A stretch of 35,207 nucleotides of DNA from Nitrospirales bacterium (lineage in GTDB: Bacteria; Nitrospirota; Nitrospiria; Nitrospirales; UBA8639). Positions 25,804 through 34,481 of the stretch are shown here, one piece after another. The stretch lies in assembly GCA_021604105.1 (NCBI GenBank), contig BQIW01000046.1, positions 1 to 35,207 of the forward strand. The letters are read 5' to 3'. The notes under the pieces were generated by a model. That model saw only the letters and a program-made list of their open reading frames with translations. It had not been told where the DNA came from and made no database searches. The position numbers and the translations under genes were made by a program. The first letter of the stretch is position 1; the number at the start of each line of letters is the position of its first letter.

Positions 25804-28338
25804 ATGACTAAGCGTGTTGTTGACACTCTTGGTGCGTTTTTTGGCTTGGTGGTATGTATGCCCCTCTTTGTTGTGCTCGCTATTCTTATCAAAATGGATT
25901 CCCGAGGACCTGTCTTATTTCGACAGGTGCGCGTGGGTCTGGGGTTTAGGCCATTTTGTTTATATAAGTTTCGTACGATGGCATCGGACGCCTCAAGAAA
26001 AGGAGGGGAACTGACCATCGGCGAAGATCCTCGTGTGACCCGCCTCGGACGATTTTTGCGCCGGTTGAAACTTGACGAGCTTCCGCAGCTGTTCAATGTC
26101 TTGATAGGTGATATGAGTCTGGTGGGCCCTCGTCCGGAAGTGGCCTATTATGTCGAAAAGTTTAAAGAGGACTATTGCGATGTTTTAACGGTCCGGCCTG
26201 GTTTAACGGATCTGGCTTCTCTGAAGTATATCGATGAACAGGGTGTGCTCGGAAAGGTCGAGAAACCCGAAGATGAGTATACAAATACGATCCTGCCGGA
26301 AAAAATCCGATTAGCAAAATTATATATCGAACATGCCTCATTGGCTTTTGACCTTGCCGTTATTGCTCAGACGTTATTACAACTGCTGGGGTTGCGGAGT
26401 GTCATTTTGAAGGTTACCGATCGTGATAATCATGATGAGGTGGCTTTTCTTGAAGGTTCGGTACTTTTCCAGTTTATCACCAAATATCGCCGACCCATTA
26501 TTATTACGTTGGATCTGGCATTAATTGTTTTGGCCTATTATCTGGCGTTCTGGTTGAGGTTTGACGGCAACATCCCCGAAGAGGCCGGCCAACTTTTTCT
26601 CAGGACATTGCCAGGGCTGCTTGCGATTCGTGGGATTGCCTTTATGATTTTCAGGCTCAATGAAGGGCTGTGGAGATATATTAGTATCTGGGATTTAAAG
26701 AAAATTACGGGTGGGGTGTTGGCTGGAACCATAGTGTTCTATGGCTTCGTCAAATGGGGATTCGGTATAACCGGATATCCTCGGTCCATCTTTATCATCG
26801 ATAGTATCCTGTTGGTCGGATTTTTGTGTGGGATCCGGCTTGCGGTTCGAATCTTTCGAGAGCGAAAGATTTTGCGAAAGACGAAACGTGTTCTCATTAT
26901 TGGGGCTGGCGATGCGGGGGAAAACATCGTTCGGGAGATGCAATCACATTCCACCTCTTCTTATACGCCAATTGGATTTGTGGACGATGATGTCTCCAAA
27001 GTGAGCAAGCGCATCCATGGGGTCAAAGTTCTGGGGACACGCCAGGACCTGTCACGCATTCTTCAAACTCATAAGCCGGAGGAAGTGTTAGTGGCCCTGC
27101 CCGGGACGAATTCAGCTGTTCTTCGAGACATTACGGCACTGTTGGCCCCCTTTAACGTGCGCATCAAAACACTCCCGAATTTGGGTGATATCCTGGAAGG
27201 CAAAGTCACAATCAGTCAGATACGGGATCTCGCAATTGAAGACCTGCTTCAGCGCCCCCCCGTGGGATTGGATCCTCAGCCAGTACGCAATTTAATCGAA
27301 GGGAAGCGGGTCTTGGTGACCGGGGCTGGCGGGTCTATTGGTTCGGAACTCTGCCGCCAAATTGTCGCGCTTGCTCCCAAAGCGATCATTTTATATGAAC
27401 GACACGAGAATAGTTTATACGCAATTGCGGGGGAGTTGGCTGATCAGGGGAATTCCGGTGTGATTCATGAAGTGCTGGGAGATATCACTGATGTTCCCCG
27501 TCTCCACGAGACATTTAAGACCTATCATCCGGAGATAATCTTCCATGCGGCGGCTCACAAGCATGTTCCGTTAATGGAGGTGAATCCTGGGGAGGCGTTC
27601 AAGAACAATATCCTGGGCACTCGTTTAGTGGCTGAAGCGGCCGCGCATTTCGGTGCCGAGCATTTTGTGTTGATTTCTACAGATAAGGCCGTGAATCCTT
27701 CCAGTGTAATGGGAGCGACCAAACGGGTCGCGGAATTGGTTGTCCAGGCTATGGCGAGTCAGAGTCAGACACGATTTCTGACTGTTCGCTTTGGCAATGT
27801 CTTGGGCAGTAATGGCAGTGTCGTGCCGCGCTTCCAAAAACAGATCAAGGCTGGGGGACCAGTCACTGTCACGCATCCGGAGGTGCGCCGCTACTTTATG
27901 CTGATTCCAGAAGCGGTGATTTTAGTATTGCAGGCTGCAGCCATTGGAGAGCAAGGCGCGATTTATGTCCTGGAGATGGGTGGACAAATTAAACTGGTGG
28001 ATCTCGCGCGTAACCTCATCCGACTCTCCGGGCATGTACCGGAGAAAAATATTCCTATCCAGTTTATCGGTCTTCGCCCTGGGGAAAAACTCGAAGAAGA
28101 ATTGGTGGGCGAATGTGAGCAAGCTGTCCCTTCATCGATTGATAAGATCCTCAGGATTCAATCGGGACAATCCTTTGATCCGGCATTCCTGAATAATATT
28201 TTGAGCAAGCTGGAGGACGTACAAATATTGGGTCATTCACCATCGGTTATTGAGCTTCTTCAGCAGTTGGTGCCGGCTTTCCATCGTCCAGAAATTTTGG
28301 AAATGGCCGCGATGGGTGAAGAATATCAAATTCGATAA
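25804..28338 (+). CDS. Fused phosphoglycosyl transferase (PglC/WcaJ-type) and WbpM/CapD-type 4,6-dehydratase
   Basis: 844 residues from ATG 25804, with AGGAG eight bases upstream; GTG 25801 is adjacent. Residues 1-200 are a bacterial sugar transferase. They have a hydrophobic N-terminal re-entrant helix, KFRTM (55-59), the catalytic Asp-Glu in LDELPQL (Asp91-Glu92) and GDMSLVGPRPE (102-112). This part moves a sugar-1-phosphate to undecaprenyl phosphate. After a linker, four membrane segments start near 226 (PIIITLDLALIVLAYYLAF). A CoA/NAD-type Rossmann domain follows (VLIIGAGDAG, 363-372), then an SDR domain with TGAGGSIG (506-513) and Met636-x3-Lys640 in VMGATK. WbpM-type enzymes use such a Met in place of the SDR Tyr. 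This half should turn UDP-GlcNAc into the 4-keto-6-deoxy product. The fusion joins an early and a late step of glycan initiation. Confidence 0.93.
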   Translation: MTKRVVDTLGAFFGLVVCMPLFVVLAILIKMDSRGPVLFRQVRVGLGFRPFCLYKFRTMASDASRKGGELTIGEDPRVTRLGRFLRRLKLDELPQLFNVLIGDMSLVGPRPEVAYYVEKFKEDYCDVLTVRPGLTDLASLKYIDEQGVLGKVEKPEDEYTNTILPEKIRLAKLYIEHASLAFDLAVIAQTLLQLLGLRSVILKVTDRDNHDEVAFLEGSVLFQFITKYRRPIIITLDLALIVLAYYLAFWLRFDGNIPEEAGQLFLRTLPGLLAIRGIAFMIFRLNEGLWRYISIWDLKKITGGVLAGTIVFYGFVKWGFGITGYPRSIFIIDSILLVGFLCGIRLAVRIFRERKILRKTKRVLIIGAGDAGENIVREMQSHSTSSYTPIGFVDDDVSKVSKRIHGVKVLGTRQDLSRILQTHKPEEVLVALPGTNSAVLRDITALLAPFNVRIKTLPNLGDILEGKVTISQIRDLAIEDLLQRPPVGLDPQPVRNLIEGKRVLVTGAGGSIGSELCRQIVALAPKAIILYERHENSLYAIAGELADQGNSGVIHEVLGDITDVPRLHETFKTYHPEIIFHAAAHKHVPLMEVNPGEAFKNNILGTRLVAEAAAHFGAEHFVLISTDKAVNPSSVMGATKRVAELVVQAMASQSQTRFLTVRFGNVLGSNGSVVPRFQKQIKAGGPVTVTHPEVRRYFMLIPEAVILVLQAAAIGEQGAIYVLEMGGQIKLVDLARNLIRLSGHVPEKNIPIQFIGLRPGEKLEEELVGECEQAVPSSIDKILRIQSGQSFDPAFLNNILSKLEDVQILGHSPSVIELLQQLVPAFHRPEILEMAAMGEEYQIR

Positions 28339-28747
28339 GGGAGCTTGCTGAAATCACCGAGTTTGACCGATGGTGGGTGATCACATGTTGAGCCTCGGTT
28401 TTGGTGGAAAACAGGCAGGGTCTAAGGTTCCGGTTATTCTTAATTTTTAAATTGATTCATCCGAGAGGGGGAGTAAGTTCCTATATTTATTGGCCTTGAT
28501 AGAATTTAGTTTTATAGGTTAACCTCTATGGTTAGCTTAAAAATTCCATAAATAAGGGCCTCCTCGTTAATAAGGGAGTTGCGAAGTGCCATCGTCAGGT
28601 AAATTTATAAGTGCATGAAAATTAATACAATTTTGGTAAATTGAGAAGGTCATTTTCAACTATTCCTCTGCCATGGTGTTTCCTGCTGCAACGAAGTGAA
28701 CAGGTTAGGGTCTACAGAGGATTTGTTAGTTATGAAGGAAAAATAAG
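28339..28747. other. Intergenic leader of the export operon
   Basis: 409 bp without a gene. I looked for a sigma-54 type GG-N10-GC site near 28675 and found only an 11-base spacing, so it is not claimed. An imperfect inverted repeat with ACCGAG and CTCGGT arms lies at about 28358-28400 and may be a weak terminator after the dehydratase fusion. A promoter for the export genes is expected here but not visible. Confidence 0.4.
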
Positions 28748-29443
28748 ATGAGAATTCTAATGGTTGTGGCTACGTTTATTCTTCTGTGCGGGTGTAATTC
28801 TGGATGGAAGGGAATGAAAACCGTTAATGCCTCAAGTTTGGAACCCAATGGTTACCCTGCTCTTTCTGGAAAAACAAATGTTGAAGGTCCAACGAGGGCT
28901 CATGGTCAAGAGAAGGAACAAATCAGCATCGATGATCCGCGTTATATCATCCAACCCGGCGACCAATTAAGCGTAAAATTCTTTTTTAATCCGGAGTTAA
29001 ACGAAGAAGATTTAGTGGTGAGGCCTGATGGACAAATTTCCCTTCAATTAGTTCATGAAGTGAAGGCGGCAGATTTGACCCCCTTGCAGCTCAAAGGCGT
29101 TTTAGAGAAAAAATATGTTGGACAACTAAAAAACCCCGAGATTGCCGTCATTGTTCGTTCAATTCGGGAGCCTTATAGAATCTATGTCGATGGAGAAGTT
29201 AAGACACCGGGTGAATATGAAATGGTCGGGTCATTAAGTGTATTGCAAGCAATTGCGCGGGCCGGGGGTATGAAGGAAGACACGGCGAAGAAAAGTGAGG
29301 TAAAGGTCATCCGGGAGGATCAGGATGGTCAGAGGTTTGTCATTAATGTGGATTTGGATGGAGCCCTCAATGGAGGTGATCTGAGTCAGGATATTCGACT
29401 GCTTCCGTCTGATATGGTCTATGTACCCAGGTCATTTTGGTAA
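28748..29443 (+). CDS. Wza-like polysaccharide export lipoprotein
   Basis: 231 residues. The N-terminus MRILMVVATFILLCGC is a lipoprotein signal peptide, with the modified Cys at residue 16. From residue 66 comes a polysaccharide-export (Poly_export/PES) domain, YIIQPGDQLSVKFFFNPELN and RPDGQISLQL, then a single SLBB domain (YRIYVDGEVKTPGEYEM, VLQAIARAGG). It is shorter than Escherichia Wza (about 379 residues): one SLBB domain and no C-terminal amphipathic helix for an outer-membrane pore are visible. It may therefore need a partner to cross the outer membrane. The ATG has GAAGGA nine bases upstream. It is the first gene of the export block and shares its PES sequence with the next gene. Confidence 0.9.
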   Translation: MRILMVVATFILLCGCNSGWKGMKTVNASSLEPNGYPALSGKTNVEGPTRAHGQEKEQISIDDPRYIIQPGDQLSVKFFFNPELNEEDLVVRPDGQISLQLVHEVKAADLTPLQLKGVLEKKYVGQLKNPEIAVIVRSIREPYRIYVDGEVKTPGEYEMVGSLSVLQAIARAGGMKEDTAKKSEVKVIREDQDGQRFVINVDLDGALNGGDLSQDIRLLPSDMVYVPRSFW

Positions 29444-29686
29444 GTTAATGTGTTTGCAAGTGAAAGAATGTTACCTGGTTTTCCAGGCTCAATACTTATA
29501 TAGATCAATAATGAGTTTAATTGACTCCTTGACTCCAATTCCCCTTAGCTTGCTTGGGAGTTACCATTTGAGAACTATAAGCTATTAATTCGTTGAATAC
29601 TCCGATCGCTTGTGTTGGGGATCTTTTATTTAGCATTATTTTAGGATTAATAGAGATTTGCTTTGAAAAGGGATGAAAGGAATATC

Positions 29687-30832
29687 GTGGATATTACAAA
29701 GATTCATTTAGCTTTTCGACCTTTCTACAGACATAGGCTAATTATGACAATCTCATGGTCTTTTTTACTTGCACTCGTCATGTTTGGGGTTATTCTCTTC
29801 CCTCAGGTTTTTTCTTATGCGGACCCTGGGTCAGGAACTAAAAATATTTCGAGTTCGGCAGATGTTGAAAAATCCGACAATCAGGTATTTTCGATTATGA
29901 AGCAACAACTCCGTTCTTATCAACAGAGTCTGGAGGAATCGGAGGGCCGTCTTCAAGATTTTCAACGGAAGCATGGAATTATTCTCATTGAAACGCAAAT
30001 GAATCATCTTCTTGAACAGCGTAAATCTTTGGACAATTCATTAAAAGAGGCCGAAAACCAAGTCAAGGGTTTTCAAGAGAAACTTGCCTGGATTCAGGGT
30101 CAGATTAGCCAGATTCCTCCCGAAGTTCCTCTTTCGAGTTCGGACAAAGAAGGAGGGCTTGTTGGTGGGGCCAAGAATAATTTACTGAGCCTCCAATTAA
30201 AGGAGCAGGAATTATTGAATAAATATAACGAAAACAACCCTCATATTCAGTCTCTTCGAAGGGAAATGGAATTGATTAATCAGTTCATTGAGGAACAGAA
30301 AGCGTTCTCCACCGGCAAGAACCCCCTCTATCTTGAGATGGAAATGCAATTATTTCACACGCAAGCTGAGCTCGTCTCGGCCGAAGCCCAAGCTGGAGTG
30401 ATCAAACAACAGATTGCTGAAGTGGACAAGGAGCTGAATAGGCTAAGAAATTTGGGACCGGAACTCGATGAACTGCGGCGCCAAGTCACAGCAGATGAAA
30501 AAAATTACATAAATTATCTCACCAAAGTAGGGAAGACTCCACCACAAGATTACCAAGTTCAGGTTGGGGATCAGCTCGATATTAAATTCTTTTTTAATCC
30601 GGAACTCAATGAAACCGTCTTGGTTCGTCCTGATGGGCGTATCGCTTTGCAGTTGGTCGGTGAAATCACTGTTGTTGGACAGACGGTGCAACAAATTCGA
30701 TCGATTTTAATCAAGACGTATTCCGGACAACTCAAGAACCCAGAAGTGGCTGTCCTTCTTCGATCAACTAATGTGCCTGGGGAGGAAACAACCGGCACCA
30801 CATCAGCCCTAGGAACTTCTGGAGTGAAATGA
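29687..30832 (+). CDS. Coiled-coil protein with C-terminal polysaccharide-export domain (GumC-like/Wza-like chimera)
   Basis: 381 residues from GTG 29687, which has GAAAGGA six bases upstream; TTG 29663 is an alternative with a poor site. One membrane segment (IMTISWSFLLALVMFGVIL, about 18-38) is followed by a long coiled coil (about 70-285). The coiled coil resembles the periplasmic helices of the GumC-like protein encoded next: LxxYQxxLExSExxLQxFxRKH, LLEQR, KEQELLNKYNENNPHIQSLRREME, and DExNYINYLxK. Residues 288-365 are a PES domain almost like that of the preceding lipoprotein (GDQLDIKFFFNPELN, VRPDGRIALQL, GQLKNPEVAVLLRS). It lacks the Wzz N-terminal domain and second membrane helix of GumC, and the SLBB domain and lipobox of Wza. 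It could bridge the inner-membrane length regulator and the outer-membrane exporter; this is inference. Three bases separate its stop from the next start. Confidence 0.82.
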   Translation: MDITKIHLAFRPFYRHRLIMTISWSFLLALVMFGVILFPQVFSYADPGSGTKNISSSADVEKSDNQVFSIMKQQLRSYQQSLEESEGRLQDFQRKHGIILIETQMNHLLEQRKSLDNSLKEAENQVKGFQEKLAWIQGQISQIPPEVPLSSSDKEGGLVGGAKNNLLSLQLKEQELLNKYNENNPHIQSLRREMELINQFIEEQKAFSTGKNPLYLEMEMQLFHTQAELVSAEAQAGVIKQQIAEVDKELNRLRNLGPELDELRRQVTADEKNYINYLTKVGKTPPQDYQVQVGDQLDIKFFFNPELNETVLVRPDGRIALQLVGEITVVGQTVQQIRSILIKTYSGQLKNPEVAVLLRSTNVPGEETTGTTSALGTSGVK

Positions 30833-30835
30833 AAT

Positions 30836-32314
30836 ATGGAAACTGAGTACTCTGAAGCGGGAGATGGTTTTCCTTACCCTCTAGGAAGTGTTCGGGATAT
30901 CCTGACCGCTCTTTTTAAGCATAAAACTAAGATTGTTACTGTTTTTTTAATAATATTTGGAATTGTTGCCGGCTATGTTTTTACATTGGTCCCTCTCTAT
31001 GAGGCTCGAACCAGTCTGCTTCTGAAGCTTGGAAGGGAACATATATTCCGTCCTGAAGTAGGAAAAGATAATCAAATTGTGGAATATAATGAGGCTGCTG
31101 CGCTTCAATCAGAGATAGAAATTATTTCTAGTAAAGACCTCATAAGACGAGTCGTGAGTACTTTAGGCGTTGAAAAAGTCTATCCAGAATTTTTAGATCC
31201 TTCATTGGAGATTCACAACCCTTTAGAGAAAGGTGTTTCAACTTTTTTGAAAAATCTGTCACCCATCCCGGTCAAGGGTTCGAGTGTGCTAGAAATATCA
31301 TATTTAAATCCACGACCTGAGGTAGCAGCTGAAGCACTCAATCTCCTTGTTGATTTATTGAAAGAGAAACATCTTCAAGTGTTTAGCGACCCGAAGGCTT
31401 CGTTTTTAACGAATCAGTTAAATGACTACCAGGAAAAGTTGGAACAGTCAGAAGCAGATCTTCAGGCTTTTAAACGTAAGCATGATCTTTCCTCACCCCT
31501 TCTCGAGCAACAACGCCGCCTCCTGGACCAGCGGGCCACCCTGGATAGTAATTACAAAACGACTAAAAACAAGCTGCAAGGATTGGCAGGTAAAATTGTT
31601 GCACTTGATACTCAGATGAAAACCATTCTCGAAAGTATTTCTGTTTCCAAGGTGGAAGAAGGGGGGAACCTGGAAAAGGCAAAAGCGGAATTGTTTGCTC
31701 TAAAACGTGAGGAACAAAAGCTTCTAACAAAATACACCGAAACGAGTTTTCCTGTTTTGAACCTTCGAAAAGAAATTGACCAGATGGAAGCTTTTATTCT
31801 TGCCGAACAGAAAAACGAGCGAGCGAATACCATAGCAAGTGGAAAGAAAGCGATGTACAGCCAGCTTGAAAAGGAGCGGTTGGGAGCCATATCTGAGGAA
31901 ACGACTCTCCAGGCAAGCAGTCAGGTGATTGCCCTTCAAATCGAGGATCTTGACAAGAAAATCCAGAGGCTCGACGAATTAAATAAGGAACTGATTGTCC
32001 TGGAGCGGCAGAGGGCAGCTGATGAGCAAAATTACAATTTATATCTTTCTCGAGTAGAGGAAGCGAATGTATCTGAAGAAATGGACCGGCTCAAAATGGC
32101 CAACATTAGTGTGATCCAGCGGGCTGAGGTCCCCGGGGGGCCAGCTGGACGCTCTCCATTACTGCTTATAACCCTGGGAGGTATTCTGGGGATTATGACT
32201 GGAACAGGATTTGGGCTTCTTTTAGAGTACTTCCAAGGTGCCTATACCCGCCCGGAACAAGCGGCCAACGATCTAAACCTTCCCCTCCTGGCTACTTTCG
32301 GTCAAAAACTGTAG
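30836..32314 (+). CDS. GumC/Wzz-type chain-length determinant (PCP-2a without kinase domain)
   Basis: 492 residues. An N-terminal cytoplasmic stretch, a membrane helix (IVTVFLIIFGIVAGYVFTL, about 33-52) and the Wzz domain with YEARTSLLLKLGRE come first. A long periplasmic coiled coil (about 185-430) follows, then a PGGPAGRSPLLL Pro-rich motif and a second membrane helix (about 441-465). The chain ends at LLATFGQKL. No P-loop or Tyr cluster is present, so the kinase part of PCP-2a systems is encoded separately (33705-34481). In the family these proteins fix polymer length and dock onto Wza in the periplasm. The start ATG is three bases after the previous stop and GGAGTG lies just upstream. Confidence 0.92.
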   Translation: METEYSEAGDGFPYPLGSVRDILTALFKHKTKIVTVFLIIFGIVAGYVFTLVPLYEARTSLLLKLGREHIFRPEVGKDNQIVEYNEAAALQSEIEIISSKDLIRRVVSTLGVEKVYPEFLDPSLEIHNPLEKGVSTFLKNLSPIPVKGSSVLEISYLNPRPEVAAEALNLLVDLLKEKHLQVFSDPKASFLTNQLNDYQEKLEQSEADLQAFKRKHDLSSPLLEQQRRLLDQRATLDSNYKTTKNKLQGLAGKIVALDTQMKTILESISVSKVEEGGNLEKAKAELFALKREEQKLLTKYTETSFPVLNLRKEIDQMEAFILAEQKNERANTIASGKKAMYSQLEKERLGAISEETTLQASSQVIALQIEDLDKKIQRLDELNKELIVLERQRAADEQNYNLYLSRVEEANVSEEMDRLKMANISVIQRAEVPGGPAGRSPLLLITLGGILGIMTGTGFGLLLEYFQGAYTRPEQAANDLNLPLLATFGQKL

Positions 32315-32330
32315 ACAGAAACTTAATACT

Positions 32331-33695
32331 ATGTACCTAGCATTTTACGGTCTCAAAAAGGAACCATTTCATACTACTCCTGACCCGAATTTTCTATATC
32401 TGAGCCCCAGCCATAAGGAAGCGATGGGGGCGATTATTTATGGAATTGAGCGAAGAAAAGGTTTTGTCGCCATTTTTGGCGAAGTCGGAGTAGGAAAAAC
32501 GACGATTATCCGTGCGTACCTTGAAAAAACGAGTGACCGAAAACAGAAAACCGTCTATATTCTTAACCCAGTTTTATCCTTTCATGGGCTTCTGACCGAC
32601 ATATTTCGAAGCCTTGATCTTGTACCGTCACATGATGATTCGGCTCAGATGGTCAATCAACTTCAGGAAGCATTGATTCAGGAATACCGGTCGGACAGTA
32701 CGGTTGTGCTGGTCATTGACGAAGCCCAAAACATGCCGGTTAAAACATTGGAACAGTTGCGACTGCTCTCTAATCTGGAAACATCTACAGACAAGCTTAT
32801 CCAAATTGTTTTAATCGGGCAGCCGGAATTAACAACATTACTGAATCATCCTACATTGAAATCCTTGAACCAGCGCATTGCCCTTCGGGCAACGATACAA
32901 CCGCTGCAATCGAAAGAGAGTCAAGCCTATATCGAACATCGAGTTGCACTGTCTTCTTCAACCGGGACGCCTTTATTTACGCAAGGAGCCATGAAGCTGA
33001 TTATTCGCGAGGCTCAGGGCATTCCACGGAGAATTAATATTCTTTGCGATAATGCCTTGATTACTGGATATGGCAGGCAACAAAAACCCGTCTCTATTAG
33101 CGAGGTACGAGAAATTCTTGTTGACATCGATGGCCCTCGTTCATCTTATCTGGTGAAGTGGGCGGTTGGTGTGGCCGTGATCATACTCTTGGCGATTGGG
33201 GCATTTTTGTTAAGCCCGATCTTTCTTCCTGAAAACGCCGGCCTATCCCAAGTAGATTTGAGTGAACGTGACAGCCAGAACGCGAGGGCGACCTCCTCTG
33301 AAAAAATGTCTGAGGAAAGCATGGGTCAACTTGGGGACCAGTCGATACCTATGGCCTCATCTGTCTCTCAAACGGAACGACCTATTTCTCATGCCGATAC
33401 AGGGGAAATGGATTCTGGTTTGACGGAAAAATCCATCGAAAAGGTACTAGAAACATCCAAGTCTGATGGTAAAATCAGGGATCACACGGAAGTGGTTTCA
33501 AAGTCAAGCCAGGGTTCACCAGTAACCAGGGCCGTTAAAGAGGGGGATAATTTGAGTCGAATTGCCAATGAAGCCTATGGTTCTTCAAGCCGGCAATATG
33601 TGGAATGGCTCCGTCGGCATAACCCGCAAATCAGCGATCCCGATATCATTCTTCCAGGTCAAAAGATCGTGTTACCTGAGTATGTGAAAGAATAA
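32331..33695 (+). CDS. ExeA-like AAA ATPase with C-terminal LysM domain
   Basis: 454 residues. The N-terminus MYLAFYGLKKEPFHTTPDP is the ExeA/GspA signature. Walker A is GEVGVGKTT (50-58, Lys56) and Walker B is VVLVIDEAQ (Asp130-Glu131). ALRATIQPL, YIEHRV and the IPRRINILCDNAL sensor region complete the AAA_22-type ATPase. A membrane helix (about 278-300) puts the rest in the periplasm: a Ser/Glu-rich spacer and a LysM fold at about 398-452 (VKEGDNLSRIANEAYGSSSR, ILPGQKIVLPE). In type II secretion ExeA binds peptidoglycan and helps secretin assembly. Here, between a GumC and a kinase-like gene, it probably helps build or energise the trans-envelope exporter. No good ribosome-binding site is seen, so translation may be coupled to the preceding gene 16 bp upstream. 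Confidence 0.9.
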   Translation: MYLAFYGLKKEPFHTTPDPNFLYLSPSHKEAMGAIIYGIERRKGFVAIFGEVGVGKTTIIRAYLEKTSDRKQKTVYILNPVLSFHGLLTDIFRSLDLVPSHDDSAQMVNQLQEALIQEYRSDSTVVLVIDEAQNMPVKTLEQLRLLSNLETSTDKLIQIVLIGQPELTTLLNHPTLKSLNQRIALRATIQPLQSKESQAYIEHRVALSSSTGTPLFTQGAMKLIIREAQGIPRRINILCDNALITGYGRQQKPVSISEVREILVDIDGPRSSYLVKWAVGVAVIILLAIGAFLLSPIFLPENAGLSQVDLSERDSQNARATSSEKMSEESMGQLGDQSIPMASSVSQTERPISHADTGEMDSGLTEKSIEKVLETSKSDGKIRDHTEVVSKSSQGSPVTRAVKEGDNLSRIANEAYGSSSRQYVEWLRRHNPQISDPDIILPGQKIVLPEYVKE

Positions 33696-33704
33696 GACAA
33701 CATT

Positions 33705-34481
33705 ATGAGTAAAATTTACGATGCTCTACAAATTGCCTATGGAGAAAAGTTGGCCTCAGGCAATGAGTCAAAAAAGGTGCCCATAGAAGTTCCTTCTGTA
33801 TCGATCCCGTCCCCTTCGTTATTACAAGTTCAAAGTGCCACGTCTATCCAAAGGCTTTACAACGAATCCGAATTGATGGTTATGGCTCAAAATATTGCGG
33901 CGCTTCTTCCAAGTCCTGAAAAAAACGTCATTCAGTTCATTGGGTCAAGAAAGGGAGAAGGCACGTCAACTCTTGTTCGGGAATTTGCTCTGGTTTCCTC
34001 TCAGCACAGCAAAAAGCCTGTTCTTCTTGTCGAAGCAGATCTCATGCAGCCTTGTCAGTATCAGGCATTCGGAATCGAGGCTAAATCCCCTCTGGACCAT
34101 GTCTTAAAAGATGGGAAAGCTCTTGATGGTGTCGTTTCTCAGGTTGAACAATCGAATCTTTTCCTCGCTACATTATCTTCTAAAGTTCAGTCAGCTCTCA
34201 CAACACGCACCTTTTACAATCCTACTGATATGTGGAAAATTGTTCGTGAACAATTTTCCCTCATACTCATAGATTCTTCTCCGGCCAATGTTACCGCAGA
34301 TAGCTTGGCGCTTTGTGAAACCGTTGATGGTATTGTGCTGGTGGTTGAAGCCGAACAAACCCGTTCGGCAGTCGCAAAAAAAGTCAGAGATCAGATTCTT
34401 ATGCAGGAAGGAAATCTACTTGGTATGGTATTTACGAAACGGCATTTATACATCCCGGAATCTCTTTATAAATTCATTTAG
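33705..34481 (+). CDS. CpsD/CapB-like tyrosine-kinase-type ATPase with degenerate Walker A
   Basis: 258 residues with the MSKIYDALQIAYGEK N-terminus common in exopolysaccharide-locus CpsD-type proteins. The P-loop reads GSRKGEGTST (80-89): the Walker A lysine is replaced by Thr87, although Lys83 before it is kept. Downstream, PVLLVEADLMQP is the Walker A' strand, and IDSSPA at Asp190 stands where DTPP/DxPP is usual. The MSKI N-terminus is 10 bp after the preceding stop. The C-terminus has only two tyrosines (YIPESLYKFI) instead of a Tyr-rich cluster. Length and fold fit a BY-kinase domain, but loss of the P-loop Lys and of the Tyr cluster suggests it may not autophosphorylate and may serve as a structural partner of GumC. 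Similar GEGTS variants are known in this family. Confidence 0.87.
   Translation: MSKIYDALQIAYGEKLASGNESKKVPIEVPSVSIPSPSLLQVQSATSIQRLYNESELMVMAQNIAALLPSPEKNVIQFIGSRKGEGTSTLVREFALVSSQHSKKPVLLVEADLMQPCQYQAFGIEAKSPLDHVLKDGKALDGVVSQVEQSNLFLATLSSKVQSALTTRTFYNPTDMWKIVREQFSLILIDSSPANVTADSLALCETVDGIVLVVEAEQTRSAVAKKVRDQILMQEGNLLGMVFTKRHLYIPESLYKFI

Noticed and set aside
28670-28695. Possible sigma-54 promoter (GG ... TGC) before the Wza-like gene
   Set aside because: The GG-GC spacing is 11 bases instead of 10, and the flanking consensus is poor.
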